Positions 26,791 to 36,314 of a stretch of 64,000 nt of DNA are shown in pieces. The position numbers were made by a program, and so were the translations under genes. Source of the DNA: Cellulomonas sp. NS3. GTDB lineage: Bacteria; Actinomycetota; Actinomycetes; Actinomycetales; Cellulomonadaceae. Numbering within the stretch: the stretch's first letter is position 1; each line of letters opens with the position of its first letter. Location of the stretch: NCBI RefSeq assembly GCF_024757985.1, contig NZ_CP103289.1:3162001-3226000 (forward strand), given 5' to 3'. Under the pieces are notes generated by a model. That model was not told where the DNA came from, made no database searches, and saw nothing but the letters and a program-made list of their open reading frames with translations.

Positions 26791-27321
26791 GTGCAGACGA
26801 GCGTCATCGCCCCGGACGACCCCCGCGCCGCCGATGTGCGGCAGCTCCTGGAGCGCCACCTGGCGCTCATGAACGCGCAGAGCCCGCCGGAGGACGTGCA
26901 CGCGCTCGACGTCGACGGGCTCGTCGACCCGTCCGTCTCGTTCGTCAGCCTGCGCTCGGCGGGCACCCTGCTGGGGGTCGCGGCGCTCAAGCAGCTCGAC
27001 GCGTCGCACGCCGAGGTCAAGTCGATGCACACGGCGGAGGAGGCCCGGGGACGCGGGGTCGGTCGGGCGCTGTTGGACCACCTGCTGACCCTCGCCCGCG
27101 AGCGGCACCTCGAGCGGGTGAGCCTCGAGACGGGGTCGCAGCCCGGCTTCGCCCCCGCCCGGGCGCTGTACGCGCGCGCGGGCTTCGTCGAGTGCGGGCC
27201 GTTCGCCGACTACCTGCCCAGCCCGCACAGCACGTTCATGACGCGCCTGGTCGCCGAGCCCGGTGCGCCCGAGCACGCGACTCCCGCGTCGGCCCCGCCG
27301 GAGGGCGTGCACGCGTCCTGA
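26791..27321 (+). CDS. GNAT family N-acetyltransferase
   Basis: 176 residues. Conserved features include LLGVAALKQLD, the CoA loop EEARGRGVGRALLDHLL near residue 85, and ARALYARAGFVECGPF near 125. It resembles small acetyltransferases of the ElaA/PhnO type, with no firm substrate. GTG at 26791 is seven bases after TACGGT, so this start fits a leaderless transcript better than the GTG nine bases upstream. Ala/Pro-rich C-terminal tail. Confidence 0.86.
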   Translation: MQTSVIAPDDPRAADVRQLLERHLALMNAQSPPEDVHALDVDGLVDPSVSFVSLRSAGTLLGVAALKQLDASHAEVKSMHTAEEARGRGVGRALLDHLLTLARERHLERVSLETGSQPGFAPARALYARAGFVECGPFADYLPSPHSTFMTRLVAEPGAPEHATPASAPPEGVHAS

Positions 27322-27376
27322 GGGATCCCGGGCGCGCTCCCGACGCGCCGGGTGGTCGACCGCGCGGTCCCGGGCC

Positions 27377-28525
27377 TCAGCGCAGCCCGGTGGGCCGCTC
27401 GAGCGCGAGCCGGAGCAGCTCGTCGATCAGGTCCGGGTACGTGAGCCCGGTGGCCTCCCACATGCGGGGGTACATGGAGAACGGCGTGAACCCCGGCATG
27501 GTGTTGATCTCGTTGACGACGACCTCGCCGTCCGGGGTCACGAACACGTCGACGCGCGCGAGACCCTCGCAGCTCACGGCCTCGAACGTGCGGACGGCGA
27601 CGTCCTGGACCTGCTCGACGAGGTCGCCGGGCAGGTCGGCGGGGCACGTCAGCTCGACCGCGCTCTCGTCGAGGTACTTGGCCTCGAAGTCGTAGAAGCC
27701 GTTCTTGGCGTCGCTCACCACGATCTCGCCGGGCAGGGACGCCCGGGCGCGCGCGCCGTGGCGGCCGCCGAGCACCGCGCACTCGATCTCGCGGCCGGCG
27801 ATGCCGGTCTCGACGAGCACCTTGGGGTCGTGGCGCTCGGCCTCCGCGACGGCGGCGGGCAGGTCCGCGAGGTCGTCGACCCGGGAGATGCCGAGGCTCG
27901 ACCCGGCCCGTGCGGGCTTGACGTACACCGGCAGCCCGAGGCCCCGGACCTGCTCCGTCCACCCCTCGGGGTCCCGCGCGAAGTCGCCGGGCCGGAGCAC
28001 CACGAACGGCGCGACGGGCAGCCCCTGGCCCGCGAGCACGAGCTTCATGACGTGCTTGTCCATGCCGACGGCCGACGCGAGCACCCCGGCGCCGACGTAG
28101 CGCACGTCCGCGAGCTCGAGCATGCCCTGCAGCGTGCCGTCCTCGCCGAACGGGCCGTGCAGCAGCGGGAGAACGACGTCGACCCGGCCGATGTCCTGCG
28201 GGACGAGCCCGGCCTCGAGCACCCGCACCGCGTCCTCGTCGGCGGCCTGCGGCAGCAGCACGCGCTGCGGCCCGTCCACGACCTCGGGGAGCCGGCCGTC
28301 GACGATCGACCAGAGGTCCGGGTCGTCCTCGACGAGCACCCACCGGCCGCCGGGCGTGATGCCGACGGGCAGCACGTCGTAGCGGCTGCGGTCGATCGCG
28401 CGGAGCACGCCGCCGGCGGTCGCGCAGCTGATCGCGTGCTCCCCGGAGCGGCCGCCGAACAGCAGCAGCACACGCGGGCGCGGACCGGTCGCAGGGACGT
28501 CGAGCGGGGGCGGGGTCGTCTCCAT
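27377..28525 (-). CDS. ddl: D-alanine--D-alanine ligase
   Basis: ATP-grasp ligase making the D-Ala-D-Ala dipeptide of peptidoglycan precursors. 382 residues. FGGRSGEHAISCATA near residue 23, LPLLHGPFGEDGTLQGML near 117, KPARAGSSLGISRV near 198 and the C-terminal VNEINTMPGFTPFSMYP are diagnostic. Ordinary D-Ala ligase motifs, so no sign of D-Ala-D-Lac specificity by eye. ATG is eight bases after TAGGGT. Divergent from the PLP enzyme gene with about 70 nt between. Confidence 0.97.
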   Translation of the reverse strand: METTPPPLDVPATGPRPRVLLLFGGRSGEHAISCATAGGVLRAIDRSRYDVLPVGITPGGRWVLVEDDPDLWSIVDGRLPEVVDGPQRVLLPQAADEDAVRVLEAGLVPQDIGRVDVVLPLLHGPFGEDGTLQGMLELADVRYVGAGVLASAVGMDKHVMKLVLAGQGLPVAPFVVLRPGDFARDPEGWTEQVRGLGLPVYVKPARAGSSLGISRVDDLADLPAAVAEAERHDPKVLVETGIAGREIECAVLGGRHGARARASLPGEIVVSDAKNGFYDFEAKYLDESAVELTCPADLPGDLVEQVQDVAVRTFEAVSCEGLARVDVFVTPDGEVVVNEINTMPGFTPFSMYPRMWEATGLTYPDLIDELLRLALERPTGLR

Positions 28526-28598
28526 CGCGCCCGACCCTACCGGCCCACGACCGGCACCGGACGCGGTCCGGGACCTGCAGCCCGACTACCCTGGGGGC

Positions 28599-29783
28599 GT
28601 GCTCGACGACCACACCGCCGCCCATCCCGCCGTCGCCCCCTCGACCCTCGCGGTCACCGCCGGGCGCCCGCCCCGCACGCCCGGGGCTCCCCTCAACCCG
28701 CCGGTCGTGCTCACGTCGACGTTCGTCTCGACGGGCGTCCCGGGGGCGGGCGACCCGCTGTACGGGCGCATCGACACCGAGGCGTGGCACCCGTTCGAGG
28801 AGACGCTCGGGCAGCTCGAGGGCTCGACGCACCCCGCGCTCGTGTTCGGCTCCGGGATGGCCGCGATCGCCGCGGCGCTCTCGCTCGTGCCGGCGGGCGG
28901 TCGCCTCGTGATGCCGCGGCACGCCTACCAGGTGTCGCTCGGCTACGCGCGCGACCTCGCGGAGCGCTCGGGCGTCGAGGTCGCGCTCGTCGACATCGAC
29001 CGCACCGACGAGGTCCTCGCCGCGGTGCGCGGCGACGCCGGCGGGCGTCCGGCGGACCTCCTGTGGGTCGAGTCCCCGACGAACCCGATGCTCGAGGTCG
29101 CCGACCTGCCGGCGCTGGTCGTGGGCGCGCACGGGGCCGGCGCGCTCGTCGCGGTCGACAACACCTTCGCGACGCCGCTCGTCCAGCGGCCGTTCGAGCA
29201 CGGCGCGGACGTCGTCGTGCACTCGGTCACCAAGTACCTCGCCGGACACAGCGACGTCGTGCTCGGCGCGGCCCTCGCGGACGACGACGACCTGCACGCC
29301 CGCCTGCACGCCTACCGCACGATGCACGGCGGCATCGCCGGCCCGTTCGAGGTCTGGCTCGCGCTGCGCGGGGTCCGCACGCTCGCGCTGCGCGTCGAGC
29401 GCGCGCAGGCCAACGCCGCGGAGCTCGCGCGCCGGCTCGCGGACCACCCCGCCGTCGCGCTCGTGCGCCACCCGAGCCTGCCGGACGACCCGGGCCACGC
29501 GCGCGCGACCGCCCAGATGAACGGCTACGGCGCGATCCTCGGGGTCGTGCCCCGCGGTGGGGTCGCCGCCGCGGACGCGGTCGTCGACGCGGTGCGCCTG
29601 TGGGTGCCCGCGACGAGCCTCGGGGGTGTCGACTCGATGCTCGAGCGCCGTCGCCGGTTCGCGACCGAGTCGCTCACGGTGCCCGAGGACCTGCTGCGGC
29701 TCTCGGTCGGCATCGAGGACGTCGAGGACCTGTGGGCCGACCTCGACCAGGCCCTCACGGCGGCCCAGCGCACCGAGGGCTGA
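28599..29783 (+). CDS. Trans-sulfuration-type PLP enzyme (cystathionine gamma-synthase/lyase family)
   Basis: PLP-dependent enzyme of the Cys/Met metabolism family, 394 residues. [14 protein letters not shown] near residue 85, [12 protein letters not shown] near 187, PLP lysine in [16 protein letters not shown] near 210. Gamma-synthase versus lyase cannot be settled by eye. GTG is preceded by TACCCT and six bases, fitting leaderless initiation. It is inserted on the opposite strand between ddl and gpsA, genes usually adjacent; a lineage-specific insertion is inferred. Confidence 0.88.
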   Translation: MLDDHTAAHPAVAPSTLAVTAGRPPRTPGAPLNPPVVLTSTFVSTGVPGAGDPLYGRIDTEAWHPFEETLGQLEGSTHPALVFGSGMAAIAAALSLVPAGGRLVMPRHAYQVSLGYARDLAERSGVEVALVDIDRTDEVLAAVRGDAGGRPADLLWVESPTNPMLEVADLPALVVGAHGAGALVAVDNTFATPLVQRPFEHGADVVVHSVTKYLAGHSDVVLGAALADDDDLHARLHAYRTMHGGIAGPFEVWLALRGVRTLALRVERAQANAAELARRLADHPAVALVRHPSLPDDPGHARATAQMNGYGAILGVVPRGGVAAADAVVDAVRLWVPATSLGGVDSMLERRRRFATESLTVPEDLLRLSVGIEDVEDLWADLDQALTAAQRTEG

Positions 29784-29813
29784 CGCCGCCCGCAGCGGGC
29801 GGCCGAGGAATCG

Positions 29814-30842
29814 TCAGACGCCCTCGGCCTTGTGCGGCCGGGCGAGCAGCAGGCTCGCGAGCCGGTCCACGGGCAGACCCTCGTGCACGACCTGCACGAC
29901 GGCCGCCGTGATCGGCATCTCGACGCCCACGCTCGTCGCGAGCTCGAGCACCGAGCGCGAGCTCTTGACGCCCTCAGCCGTCCCGCCCGTCGCCTCGATG
30001 GCCTCGGCGAGCGTCATGCCCTGCCCGAGGTGCACCCCGAGCGTGTGGTTGCGCGAGTCGGGCGACGCGCACGTGGCCATGAGGTCGCCCATCCCGGCGA
30101 GGCCGGGGAACGTGTCGGCGTCGGCCCCGAGCGCGAGGCCCAGGCGCGTGATCTCGACGAGGCCGCGCGTGATGACGGTGGCCATGGTGTTGAACCCGAG
30201 GCCCCGGCCCTGCGACATCCCGACCGCGAGCGCGATCACGTTCTTGACCGCGCCGCACAGCTCGACGCCCACGACGTCGTCGTTGGTGTACGGCCGGAAG
30301 TACGACGACGCGCACGCCTGCGCCACGAGCCGCGCGGTCGCGTCGCTCGACGACGCCACGACGGTCGCGGTCGGCTGGCGCTGGGCGATCTCGCGCGCGA
30401 GATTGGGCCCGGAGACGACCGCGACGCGCTCGTCGGGCAGCCCGAGCGCCTCGGCGACGACCTGGCTCATGCGCCGGTCGGTCGCGAGCTCGACGCCCTT
30501 CATGAGCGAGACCGCGACGGCACCGGCCGGGAACGCGTCGCGCAGCGGCTCGAGCGTCGCGCGGGCGCTCTGCGACGGGATCGCGATGGCCACGAGGTCG
30601 GCGTCCGCCAGCGCCGCACGCGCGTCCGTCGTCGCGGTCACGCCGTCGGGCAGGCGGATCCCCGGGAGGTAGGCCTCGTTGCGGTGCTCGCGCGCGATCT
30701 GCTCGCACGTCGCGGCGCTCCGCCCCCAGACGGTGACGTCGCAGCCGGCGTCCGCGAGCACCGCCGCGAACGTCGTCCCCCACGCCCCCGAGCCGAGCAC
30801 CGTCGCGCGCACGGCGCGCTCCCCCGTCGCCCGCTCCGTCAC
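29814..30842 (-). CDS. gpsA: Glycerol-3-phosphate dehydrogenase [NAD(P)+]
   Basis: Makes sn-glycerol-3-phosphate from dihydroxyacetone phosphate for phospholipid synthesis. 342 residues. Nucleotide-binding GSGAWGTTFAAVLA near residue 17, SLMKGVE and the catalytic Lys in GAVKNVIALAVG near 205, and GMGDLMATC are clear. ATG overlaps the stop of the acyltransferase gene upstream as ATGA, so the two are coupled and functionally adjacent: the product is the acceptor of the first acylation. Confidence 0.97.
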   Translation of the reverse strand: MTERATGERAVRATVLGSGAWGTTFAAVLADAGCDVTVWGRSAATCEQIAREHRNEAYLPGIRLPDGVTATTDARAALADADLVAIAIPSQSARATLEPLRDAFPAGAVAVSLMKGVELATDRRMSQVVAEALGLPDERVAVVSGPNLAREIAQRQPTATVVASSSDATARLVAQACASSYFRPYTNDDVVGVELCGAVKNVIALAVGMSQGRGLGFNTMATVITRGLVEITRLGLALGADADTFPGLAGMGDLMATCASPDSRNHTLGVHLGQGMTLAEAIEATGGTAEGVKSSRSVLELATSVGVEMPITAAVVQVVHEGLPVDRLASLLLARPHKAEGV

Positions 30843-31753
30843 GGGGTCCCCGGCTTCGCCGAGGCGTCGCCGCTCTGCTCACCCGACGGCTCACCCACCG
30901 GCTCACGCGACGTCACGCCCGGCTCCGCGCCCGGCAGGGCGCCGGGCTGCTCACCCGCCCGCTCGTCGGCCTCGGTCCCGGTCGGCGTGCCGGTCGCGGT
31001 TGCCGTACCGGTCCCGGTCCCGGCAGCCTGCGCACCGCCGCCCGCCTTGGCCCGGCGCATGTCGTAGCGCACCTCGGGGGCCTTCTCGCCGCGGATCCCC
31101 TCGAGCAGGACGGTGATCGCCGCCATGATCCGCTCGGTCGCCTCACGCAGCGTCGCCGTGTCCTGCGGGCGGCCGTAGAGGTCGTCGAGCACGACGGGCG
31201 GCCCGGCGACGATCGTGACCTTCTTGCGCGGGAACGGCTTGAGCACCTTCGAGTACCGCCCGAGCACGTCCTGCGGCCCCCACTGCGCGACCGGGATCAC
31301 CGGGACCTGCGTGGTGAGCGCGAGGCGCGCGACGCCGGTCTTGCCGTTCATGGGCCACAGCGCGGGCTCGCGCGTGAGCGTGCCCTCGGGGAACACCGCG
31401 ACGCACTCGCCGTCGCGCAGCGCCTGGACCCCGGCCTCGAGCGAGCGCCCGGCGTCGCTGCTGCCGCGGTACACGGGGATCTGGCCCGTCGCGTGCAGGA
31501 CCGGGCCGAGCACGGGCACCCGGAACAGCGGGTCCTTGGCGAGGATGCGCGGCGCGAACCCGGCGTCCCACAGGTAGTGCGCGAACGTGAGCGGGTCGAT
31601 CTCGGTCATGTGGTTGGCCGCCGCGATGAACCCGCCGGACGTCGGCAGGTGCTCGGTCCCGTGCCAGTCGGCCCGGGTCATCGAGAACATCAGCGGCCGC
31701 ACGATGCGGGCGACGATGCGGTAGGCGCGGTTGGACCGCTTCGGTGCTGGCAC
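30839..31753 (-). CDS. plsC: 1-acyl-sn-glycerol-3-phosphate acyltransferase (PlsC-like)
   Basis: Membrane-associated acyltransferase of phospholipid synthesis, 304 residues. Active-site motif NHMTEID near residue 50 (NHx4D) and FPEGTLTRE near 120 are present. From about residue 235 on, a low-complexity tail begins with Gly-Thr/Ala-Thr repeats and continues Pro/Glu/Gly-rich; it is not part of the fold. GTG at 31753 (MPAPKRSNRAYR) is eight bases after TAGCAT. Operon with gpsA, whose start it overlaps. Confidence 0.9.
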   Translation of the reverse strand: MPAPKRSNRAYRIVARIVRPLMFSMTRADWHGTEHLPTSGGFIAAANHMTEIDPLTFAHYLWDAGFAPRILAKDPLFRVPVLGPVLHATGQIPVYRGSSDAGRSLEAGVQALRDGECVAVFPEGTLTREPALWPMNGKTGVARLALTTQVPVIPVAQWGPQDVLGRYSKVLKPFPRKKVTIVAGPPVVLDDLYGRPQDTATLREATERIMAAITVLLEGIRGEKAPEVRYDMRRAKAGGGAQAAGTGTGTATATGTPTGTEADERAGEQPGALPGAEPGVTSREPVGEPSGEQSGDASAKPGTP

Positions 31754-31814
31754 GCTGACGGATGCTACCCGTCCCGCTCGCGGCAGGTGTGTGCCCGGTG
31801 CGTGCCCGGTGCGC

Positions 31815-31847
31815 CGCGAGCCCGCACCGGACGGGTGCGGGCTCGCG
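31815..31847 (-). terminator. Terminator hairpin between murA and plsC
   Basis: Perfect 14-bp GC-rich stem (CGCGAGCCCGCACC with its complement) and a 5-nt loop, lying after the murA stop and before plsC on the minus strand. It separates murA from plsC-gpsA. Confidence 0.8.
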
Positions 31848-31871
31848 GGCCGGGCTGGGGACGGGTGACTC

Positions 31872-33191
31872 TCAGTCGCGGCTGAAGTCCGCCCCGAGGG
31901 CGCCGAGCTTGTCCATGAAGTGCTCGTACCCACGGTCGATCAGGCTGATCCCGCGCACCGACGAGGTGCCCTTCGCGGCGAGCGCCGCGATGAGGTGGCT
32001 GAACCCGCCGCGCAGGTCCGGGACCTCGATCTCGGCGGCCGCGAGCGGCGTCGGGCCGGAGATGACGGCCGAGTGGTAGAAGTTGCGCTGCCCGAACCGG
32101 CACGGCCGGCCACCCAGGCACTCCTTGTAGACCTGGATCGTCGCACCCATGCCGCGCAGCGCGTCGGTGAAGCCGAAGCGGTTCTCGTAGACCGTCTCGT
32201 GGACGATCGACAGGCCGGTGGCCTGCGTGAGCGCGACCACGAGCGGCTGCTGCCAGTCGGTCATGAAGCCCGGGTGCACGTCGGTCTCGAGGACGATCGA
32301 GCGCAGGTCGCCACCGGGGTGGAAGAACCGGATGCCGTCGTCGTCGACCACGAACTCGCCGCCGACCTTGCGGAAGGTGTTGAGGAACGCCGTCATCTCC
32401 GGCTGGGTCGCCCCGCGCACGTAGATGTCGCCGCCCGTCGCGAGCGCCGCCGAGGCCCACGAGGCGGCCTCGATGCGGTCCGAGAGCGCCGTGTGCTGGA
32501 AGCCGTTGAGGCGGTCGACGCCCTCGATGCGGATGACCCGGTCGGTGTCGACCGAGATGATCGCGCCCATCTTCTGCAGGACGTTGATCAGGTCCATGAT
32601 CTCGGGCTCGATCGCGGCGTTCGAGAGCTCGGTGAGCCCCTCGGCGCGCACGGCCGTGAGCAGGAGCTGCTCGGTGGCCCCGACGCTCGGGTACGGCAGG
32701 GCGATCTTGGTGCCCTGGAGCCGGCGCGGCGCCCGGATGTGGATGCCGCCCTCGCGCTTGTCCACGACCGCGCCGAACTGGCGCAGGATGTCGAGGTGGT
32801 AGTTGATCGGCCGGTCGCCGATGCGGCAGCCGCCGAGGTCGGGGATGAACGCCTCGCCGAGCCGGTGCAGCAGCGGGCCGCAGAACAGGATCGGGATGCG
32901 GCTCGAGCCGGCGTGGGCGTCGATGTCGGCGACGTGCGCGGACTCGACGTTGGACGGGTCGAGGTGCAGCGTGCCGTCGTCGGCCTTCACGGTCACGCCG
33001 TGCAGCTCGAGGAGGCCCGTCACGACGGCCACGTCGCGGATCTGCGGGACGTTCCGCAGGACGCTCGGTCCTTCACCGAGGAGCGCGGCGACCATGGCCT
33101 TCGAGACGAAGTTCTTGGCGCCGCGGACGGTGATCTCACCCGAGAGCGGGGTCCCACCGTTGACGTACAGCAGATCGGTCATGGTCCCCAT
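31872..33191 (-). CDS. murA: UDP-N-acetylglucosamine 1-carboxyvinyltransferase
   Basis: First committed step of peptidoglycan synthesis: adds enolpyruvate from PEP to UDP-GlcNAc. 439 residues, normal length. RGAKNFVSKAMVAALL at the N-terminus carries the conserved Lys/Asn; GGCRIGDRPINYH near residue 122 has the catalytic Cys, so fosfomycin sensitivity at this residue is expected from family knowledge. Start MGTMTDLL has two nearby ATGs; the second may be used. A palindrome GGAACC-GCGT-GGTTCC lies 11 nt upstream. Confidence 0.97.
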   Translation of the reverse strand: MGTMTDLLYVNGGTPLSGEITVRGAKNFVSKAMVAALLGEGPSVLRNVPQIRDVAVVTGLLELHGVTVKADDGTLHLDPSNVESAHVADIDAHAGSSRIPILFCGPLLHRLGEAFIPDLGGCRIGDRPINYHLDILRQFGAVVDKREGGIHIRAPRRLQGTKIALPYPSVGATEQLLLTAVRAEGLTELSNAAIEPEIMDLINVLQKMGAIISVDTDRVIRIEGVDRLNGFQHTALSDRIEAASWASAALATGGDIYVRGATQPEMTAFLNTFRKVGGEFVVDDDGIRFFHPGGDLRSIVLETDVHPGFMTDWQQPLVVALTQATGLSIVHETVYENRFGFTDALRGMGATIQVYKECLGGRPCRFGQRNFYHSAVISGPTPLAAAEIEVPDLRGGFSHLIAALAAKGTSSVRGISLIDRGYEHFMDKLGALGADFSRD

Positions 33192-33235
33192 CGTCGCTCA
33201 CGGAACCGCGTGGTTCCTAACCGCGGGCCTGGCGC

Positions 33236-33272
33236 GTCGCCCGTCCGTGCAGAACCTGCACGGACGGGCGAC
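33236..33272 (-). terminator. Terminator hairpin after leuD
   Basis: Perfect 17-bp stem (GTCGCCCGTCCGTGCAG with its complement) with a 3-nt loop, between leuD and murA. It ends the leuCD transcript. Confidence 0.85.
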
Positions 33273-33304
33273 ACGCGGGACGTACCCGGACGTTCCCGGA
33301 CGCG

Positions 33305-33976
33305 TCAGACGGTGCGCGTCGCGCCCAGCTCGACCGGGACGCCGACGGGCCGCGCGGCCTCGATCTCGACGGGCGGCAGGTGCTTGGCGGGCAGCGTGCG
33401 CGGACGCCACGGCTCCCGCGTCGCCTCGAACGCCGTGATCTCGGCCTCGTGCTGGAGCGTCAGGCCGATGTCGTCGAGCCCCTCGAGCAGGCGCCAGCGC
33501 GTGTAGTCGTCGACGTGGAACGGCACCACGACGTCGTCGGCCGTGATCGTGCGGGCGACGAGGTCGACCGTGACCTCGGTGCCCGGCCGGGTCTCGAGCA
33601 CCTTCCAGACGAGCTCGATGTCCTCCTGCGCCGCCTGGGCCGCGAGCAGCCCCTGCTTGCCGGAGTTGCCGCGGAAGATGTCCGCGAACCGGTTCGAGAC
33701 GACGACCTTGAAGCCGTAGTCCTTGAGGGCCCACACGGCGTGCTCGCGCGACGAGCCGGTGCCGAAGTCGGGGCCCGCGACGAGCACGGAGCCCGACGAG
33801 TACGCCGGCTGGTTGAGCACGAAGGACGGGTCCCCCCGCCACGCGGCGAACAGCGCGTCCTCGAAGCCGGTCCGCGTCACGCGCTTGAGGTAGACGGCGG
33901 GGATGATCTGGTCGGTGTCGACGTTGCTGCGACGCAGCGGGACCCCGACGCCGGTGTGCTGGCTGAACTTCTCCAT
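33305..33976 (-). CDS. leuD: 3-isopropylmalate dehydratase small subunit
   Basis: Small subunit of isopropylmalate isomerase in leucine synthesis. 223 residues, usual length. [37 protein letters not shown] and [18 protein letters not shown] are family signatures. It follows leuC by 30 nt and is closed by a hairpin terminator. C-terminal 30 residues are variable Pro/Glu-rich. Confidence 0.97.
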   Translation of the reverse strand: MEKFSQHTGVGVPLRRSNVDTDQIIPAVYLKRVTRTGFEDALFAAWRGDPSFVLNQPAYSSGSVLVAGPDFGTGSSREHAVWALKDYGFKVVVSNRFADIFRGNSGKQGLLAAQAAQEDIELVWKVLETRPGTEVTVDLVARTITADDVVVPFHVDDYTRWRLLEGLDDIGLTLQHEAEITAFEATREPWRPRTLPAKHLPPVEIEAARPVGVPVELGATRTV

Positions 33977-34006
33977 GGTGCTTCTCGCTTCCGGTGCGTG
34001 CGGGGG

Positions 34007-35461
34007 TCAGGCGTGCTGCAGGTCGGTCAGCGGCGAGCCGTCGGGCGCGACGACGTCCGCGCCCAGGTCGGCCACGGACGAGAGCGTGCCGCGGATCGCC
34101 GTCGCGCCGGCGACGAGCGGCGAGACGAGGTGCGTGCGCCCGCCCTTGCCCTGGCGGCCCTCGAAGTTGCGGTTCGACGTCGACGCCGAGCGCTCCCCCG
34201 GCGCGAGCTGGTCGGGGTTCATCCCGAGGCACATCGAGCAGCCGGCGTTGCGCCACTCGGCGCCGAAGTCGAGGAAGATCTTGTCGAGCCCCTCGGCCTC
34301 GGCCTGCAGGCGCACGCGCGCCGACGCGGGGACGACGAGCACGCGCACCGAGTCGGCCTTCCTTCGGCCCTTCACGAGCTTGGCGACCGAGCGCAGGTCC
34401 TCGATGCGGCCGTTGGTGCACGAGCCGATGAAGACGGTGTCGACGGGGATCTCGCGCAGCGGCTGGCCGGGCGTCAGGCCCATGTACTCGATCGCGCGCT
34501 CGGCGGCCTGGCGCTCGTTCTCGTCGGCGATCTGCTCGGGGACGGGCACGTTGCCCGAGAGCGGCAGGCCCTGACCGGGGTTGGTGCCCCAGGTGACGAA
34601 CGGCTCGAGGTCGGCCGCCTCGAGCACGACCTCGGCGTCGAACGTCGCGTCGTCGTCGGTCCGCAGCGTCCGCCAGTACTCGACGGCCGCGTCCCAGTCG
34701 GCCCCCTCCGGCGCGTGCGGGCGGCCCTTCAGGTACTCGAACGTGGTCTCGTCGGGCGCGATCATCCCGGCGCGGGCACCGGCCTCGATCGACATGTTGC
34801 AGATCGTCATGCGGGCTTCCATCGACAGCGCCTTGATGGCCTCGCCGCGGTACTCGAGCACGTAGCCCTGCCCGCCGCCCGTGCCGATCTTGGCGATGAT
34901 CGCGAGGATGATGTCCTTCGACGTCGCACCGGCGGGCAGCGTGCCGTCGACGGTGATCGCCATCGTCTTGAACGGCACGAGCGGCAGCGTCTGGGTCGCG
35001 AGCACGTGCTCGACCTCGCTCGTGCCGATGCCGAACGCGAGCGCGCCGAACGCGCCGTGCGTCGAGGTGTGCGAGTCGCCGCAGACGACCGTGAGGCCCG
35101 GCATCGTGAGGCCGAGCTGCGGGCCGACCTGGTGCACGATCCCCTGGTCGGCGTCGCCGAGCGAGTGGAGGCGCACGCCGAACTCCGCGGCGTTGTTGCG
35201 CAGCGTCTGGATCTGGGTGCGGCTCGTCACGTCGGCGATGGGCCGGTCGATGTCGAGCGTCGGGGTGTTGTGGTCCTCGGTGGCCAGCGTGAGGTCGGTG
35301 CGGCGCACCGTCCGGCCCGCGAGGCGGAGCCCCTCGAACGCCTGCGGGCTGGTCACCTCGTGCACCAGGTGGAGGTCGATGTAGAGCAGGTCCGGTGCGC
35401 CGTCGGTGCCGCGGCGCACGATGTGCGCGTCCCAAACCTTCTCTGCCAGCGTGCCGGCCAT
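34007..35461 (-). CDS. leuC: 3-isopropylmalate dehydratase large subunit
   Basis: 4Fe-4S catalytic subunit converting 2- to 3-isopropylmalate. 484 residues. Cluster cysteines are visible in [13 protein letters not shown] near residue 345 and [12 protein letters not shown] near 408. [26 protein letters not shown] near 130 is diagnostic. ATG with AGAGGACC upstream. Divergent from the IclR regulator with a shared 100-nt region containing an inverted repeat, the classical NdgR/LtbR control of leucine genes. Confidence 0.97.
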   Translation of the reverse strand: MAGTLAEKVWDAHIVRRGTDGAPDLLYIDLHLVHEVTSPQAFEGLRLAGRTVRRTDLTLATEDHNTPTLDIDRPIADVTSRTQIQTLRNNAAEFGVRLHSLGDADQGIVHQVGPQLGLTMPGLTVVCGDSHTSTHGAFGALAFGIGTSEVEHVLATQTLPLVPFKTMAITVDGTLPAGATSKDIILAIIAKIGTGGGQGYVLEYRGEAIKALSMEARMTICNMSIEAGARAGMIAPDETTFEYLKGRPHAPEGADWDAAVEYWRTLRTDDDATFDAEVVLEAADLEPFVTWGTNPGQGLPLSGNVPVPEQIADENERQAAERAIEYMGLTPGQPLREIPVDTVFIGSCTNGRIEDLRSVAKLVKGRRKADSVRVLVVPASARVRLQAEAEGLDKIFLDFGAEWRNAGCSMCLGMNPDQLAPGERSASTSNRNFEGRQGKGGRTHLVSPLVAGATAIRGTLSSVADLGADVVAPDGSPLTDLQHA

Positions 35462-35528
35462 GTCCGTGGTCCTCTCGTGATCCCCCGCCGGAGAATGGTT
35501 GCGGGGCAGTAAGTAGGCCGAGCGGCTT

Positions 35529-35549
35529 GCGTCTCAGGTTACGAGACGC
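35529..35549. promoter_or_regulatory. Inverted-repeat operator between leuC and the IclR regulator
   Basis: GCGTCTC-N7-GAGACGC, perfect 7-bp arms. It lies inside the regulator's likely promoter, between a TTGCGT -35 (35527-35532) and CAATAT -10 (35550-35555) with 17-nt spacing. The position would suit autorepression and control of leuCD. Assignment to this regulator is inferred. Confidence 0.6.
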
Positions 35550-35561
35550 CAATATCGACCT

Positions 35562-36281
35562 ATGGACAACTCTAGCGGAGTCGGCGTGCTGGACAAGGCC
35601 GCGTCCGTTCTCAGTGCACTCGAGGCCGGTCCGGCGACGCTCGCGCAGCTCGTGACCGCCACCCACCTCGCGCGCCCCACGGCGCACCGCCTCGCCGTGG
35701 CGCTCGAGCACCACCGCCTCGTCGCCCGCGACATGCAGGGCCGGTTCGTGCTCGGCCCCCGCCTCTCGGAGCTCTCCACGGCTGCCGGCGAGGACCGTCT
35801 CCTCGCGGCTGCGGGCCCCGTCCTGACGGCGCTGCGCGACCACACCGGCGAGAGCGCCCAGCTCTACCGCCGGCAGGGTGACCAGCGCATCTGCGTCGCC
35901 GCGGCGGAGCGGCCCATCGGTCTGCGCGACTCGATCCCGGTCGGTGCGACCCTGACGATGCAGGCCGGCTCGGCCGCGCAGATCCTGCTCGCCTGGGAGG
36001 AGCCGGACCGCCTGCACCGCGGCCTCCAGGGGGCGAAGTTCACCGCGACGATCCTCTCGGGCGTCCGTCGCCGCGGCTGGGCGCAGTCCGTGTCCGAGCG
36101 CGAGGTCGGCGTCGCGTCGGTGTCCGCGCCGGTGCGCGGCCCGTCGGGGCGCATCGTCGCCGCCGTCTCGATCTCCGGACCGCTCGAGCGGCTGTCCCGC
36201 CAGCCGGGCCGCCTGCACGCCGCCGCGGTCGTCTCCGCGGCCAACCGGCTGACGGAGGTGCTGCGCCGCACGGGTGAATGA
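35562..36281 (+). CDS. ndgR: IclR family regulator, NdgR/LtbR type
   Basis: Transcription factor of 239 residues: winged helix-turn-helix (LAQLVTATHLARPTAHRLAVALEHH near residue 27-50) followed by an IclR effector domain. Divergent position beside leuC matches NdgR of Streptomyces and LtbR of Corynebacterium, regulators of branched-chain amino acid genes. The ATG lies six bases after the candidate -10, so the transcript is probably leaderless. The name rests on synteny and fold, not on an alignment. Confidence 0.88.
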   Translation: MDNSSGVGVLDKAASVLSALEAGPATLAQLVTATHLARPTAHRLAVALEHHRLVARDMQGRFVLGPRLSELSTAAGEDRLLAAAGPVLTALRDHTGESAQLYRRQGDQRICVAAAERPIGLRDSIPVGATLTMQAGSAAQILLAWEEPDRLHRGLQGAKFTATILSGVRRRGWAQSVSEREVGVASVSAPVRGPSGRIVAAVSISGPLERLSRQPGRLHAAAVVSAANRLTEVLRRTGE

Positions 36282-36314
36282 GCCGCCGCCGCGCCCCCGT
36301 GCCCGCCGCCCGGC

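Noticed and set aside
28525-28599. Riboswitch between ddl and the PLP enzyme (for a Met/Cys gene)
   Set aside because: Only about 70 nt separate the two divergent starts and both have -10-like hexamers at the codon, leaving no leader for an aptamer.
27263-29911. Plus-strand frame across ddl and the PLP enzyme
   Set aside because: It mixes antisense of ddl with a wrong frame of the PLP enzyme. Both real genes have complete motifs.
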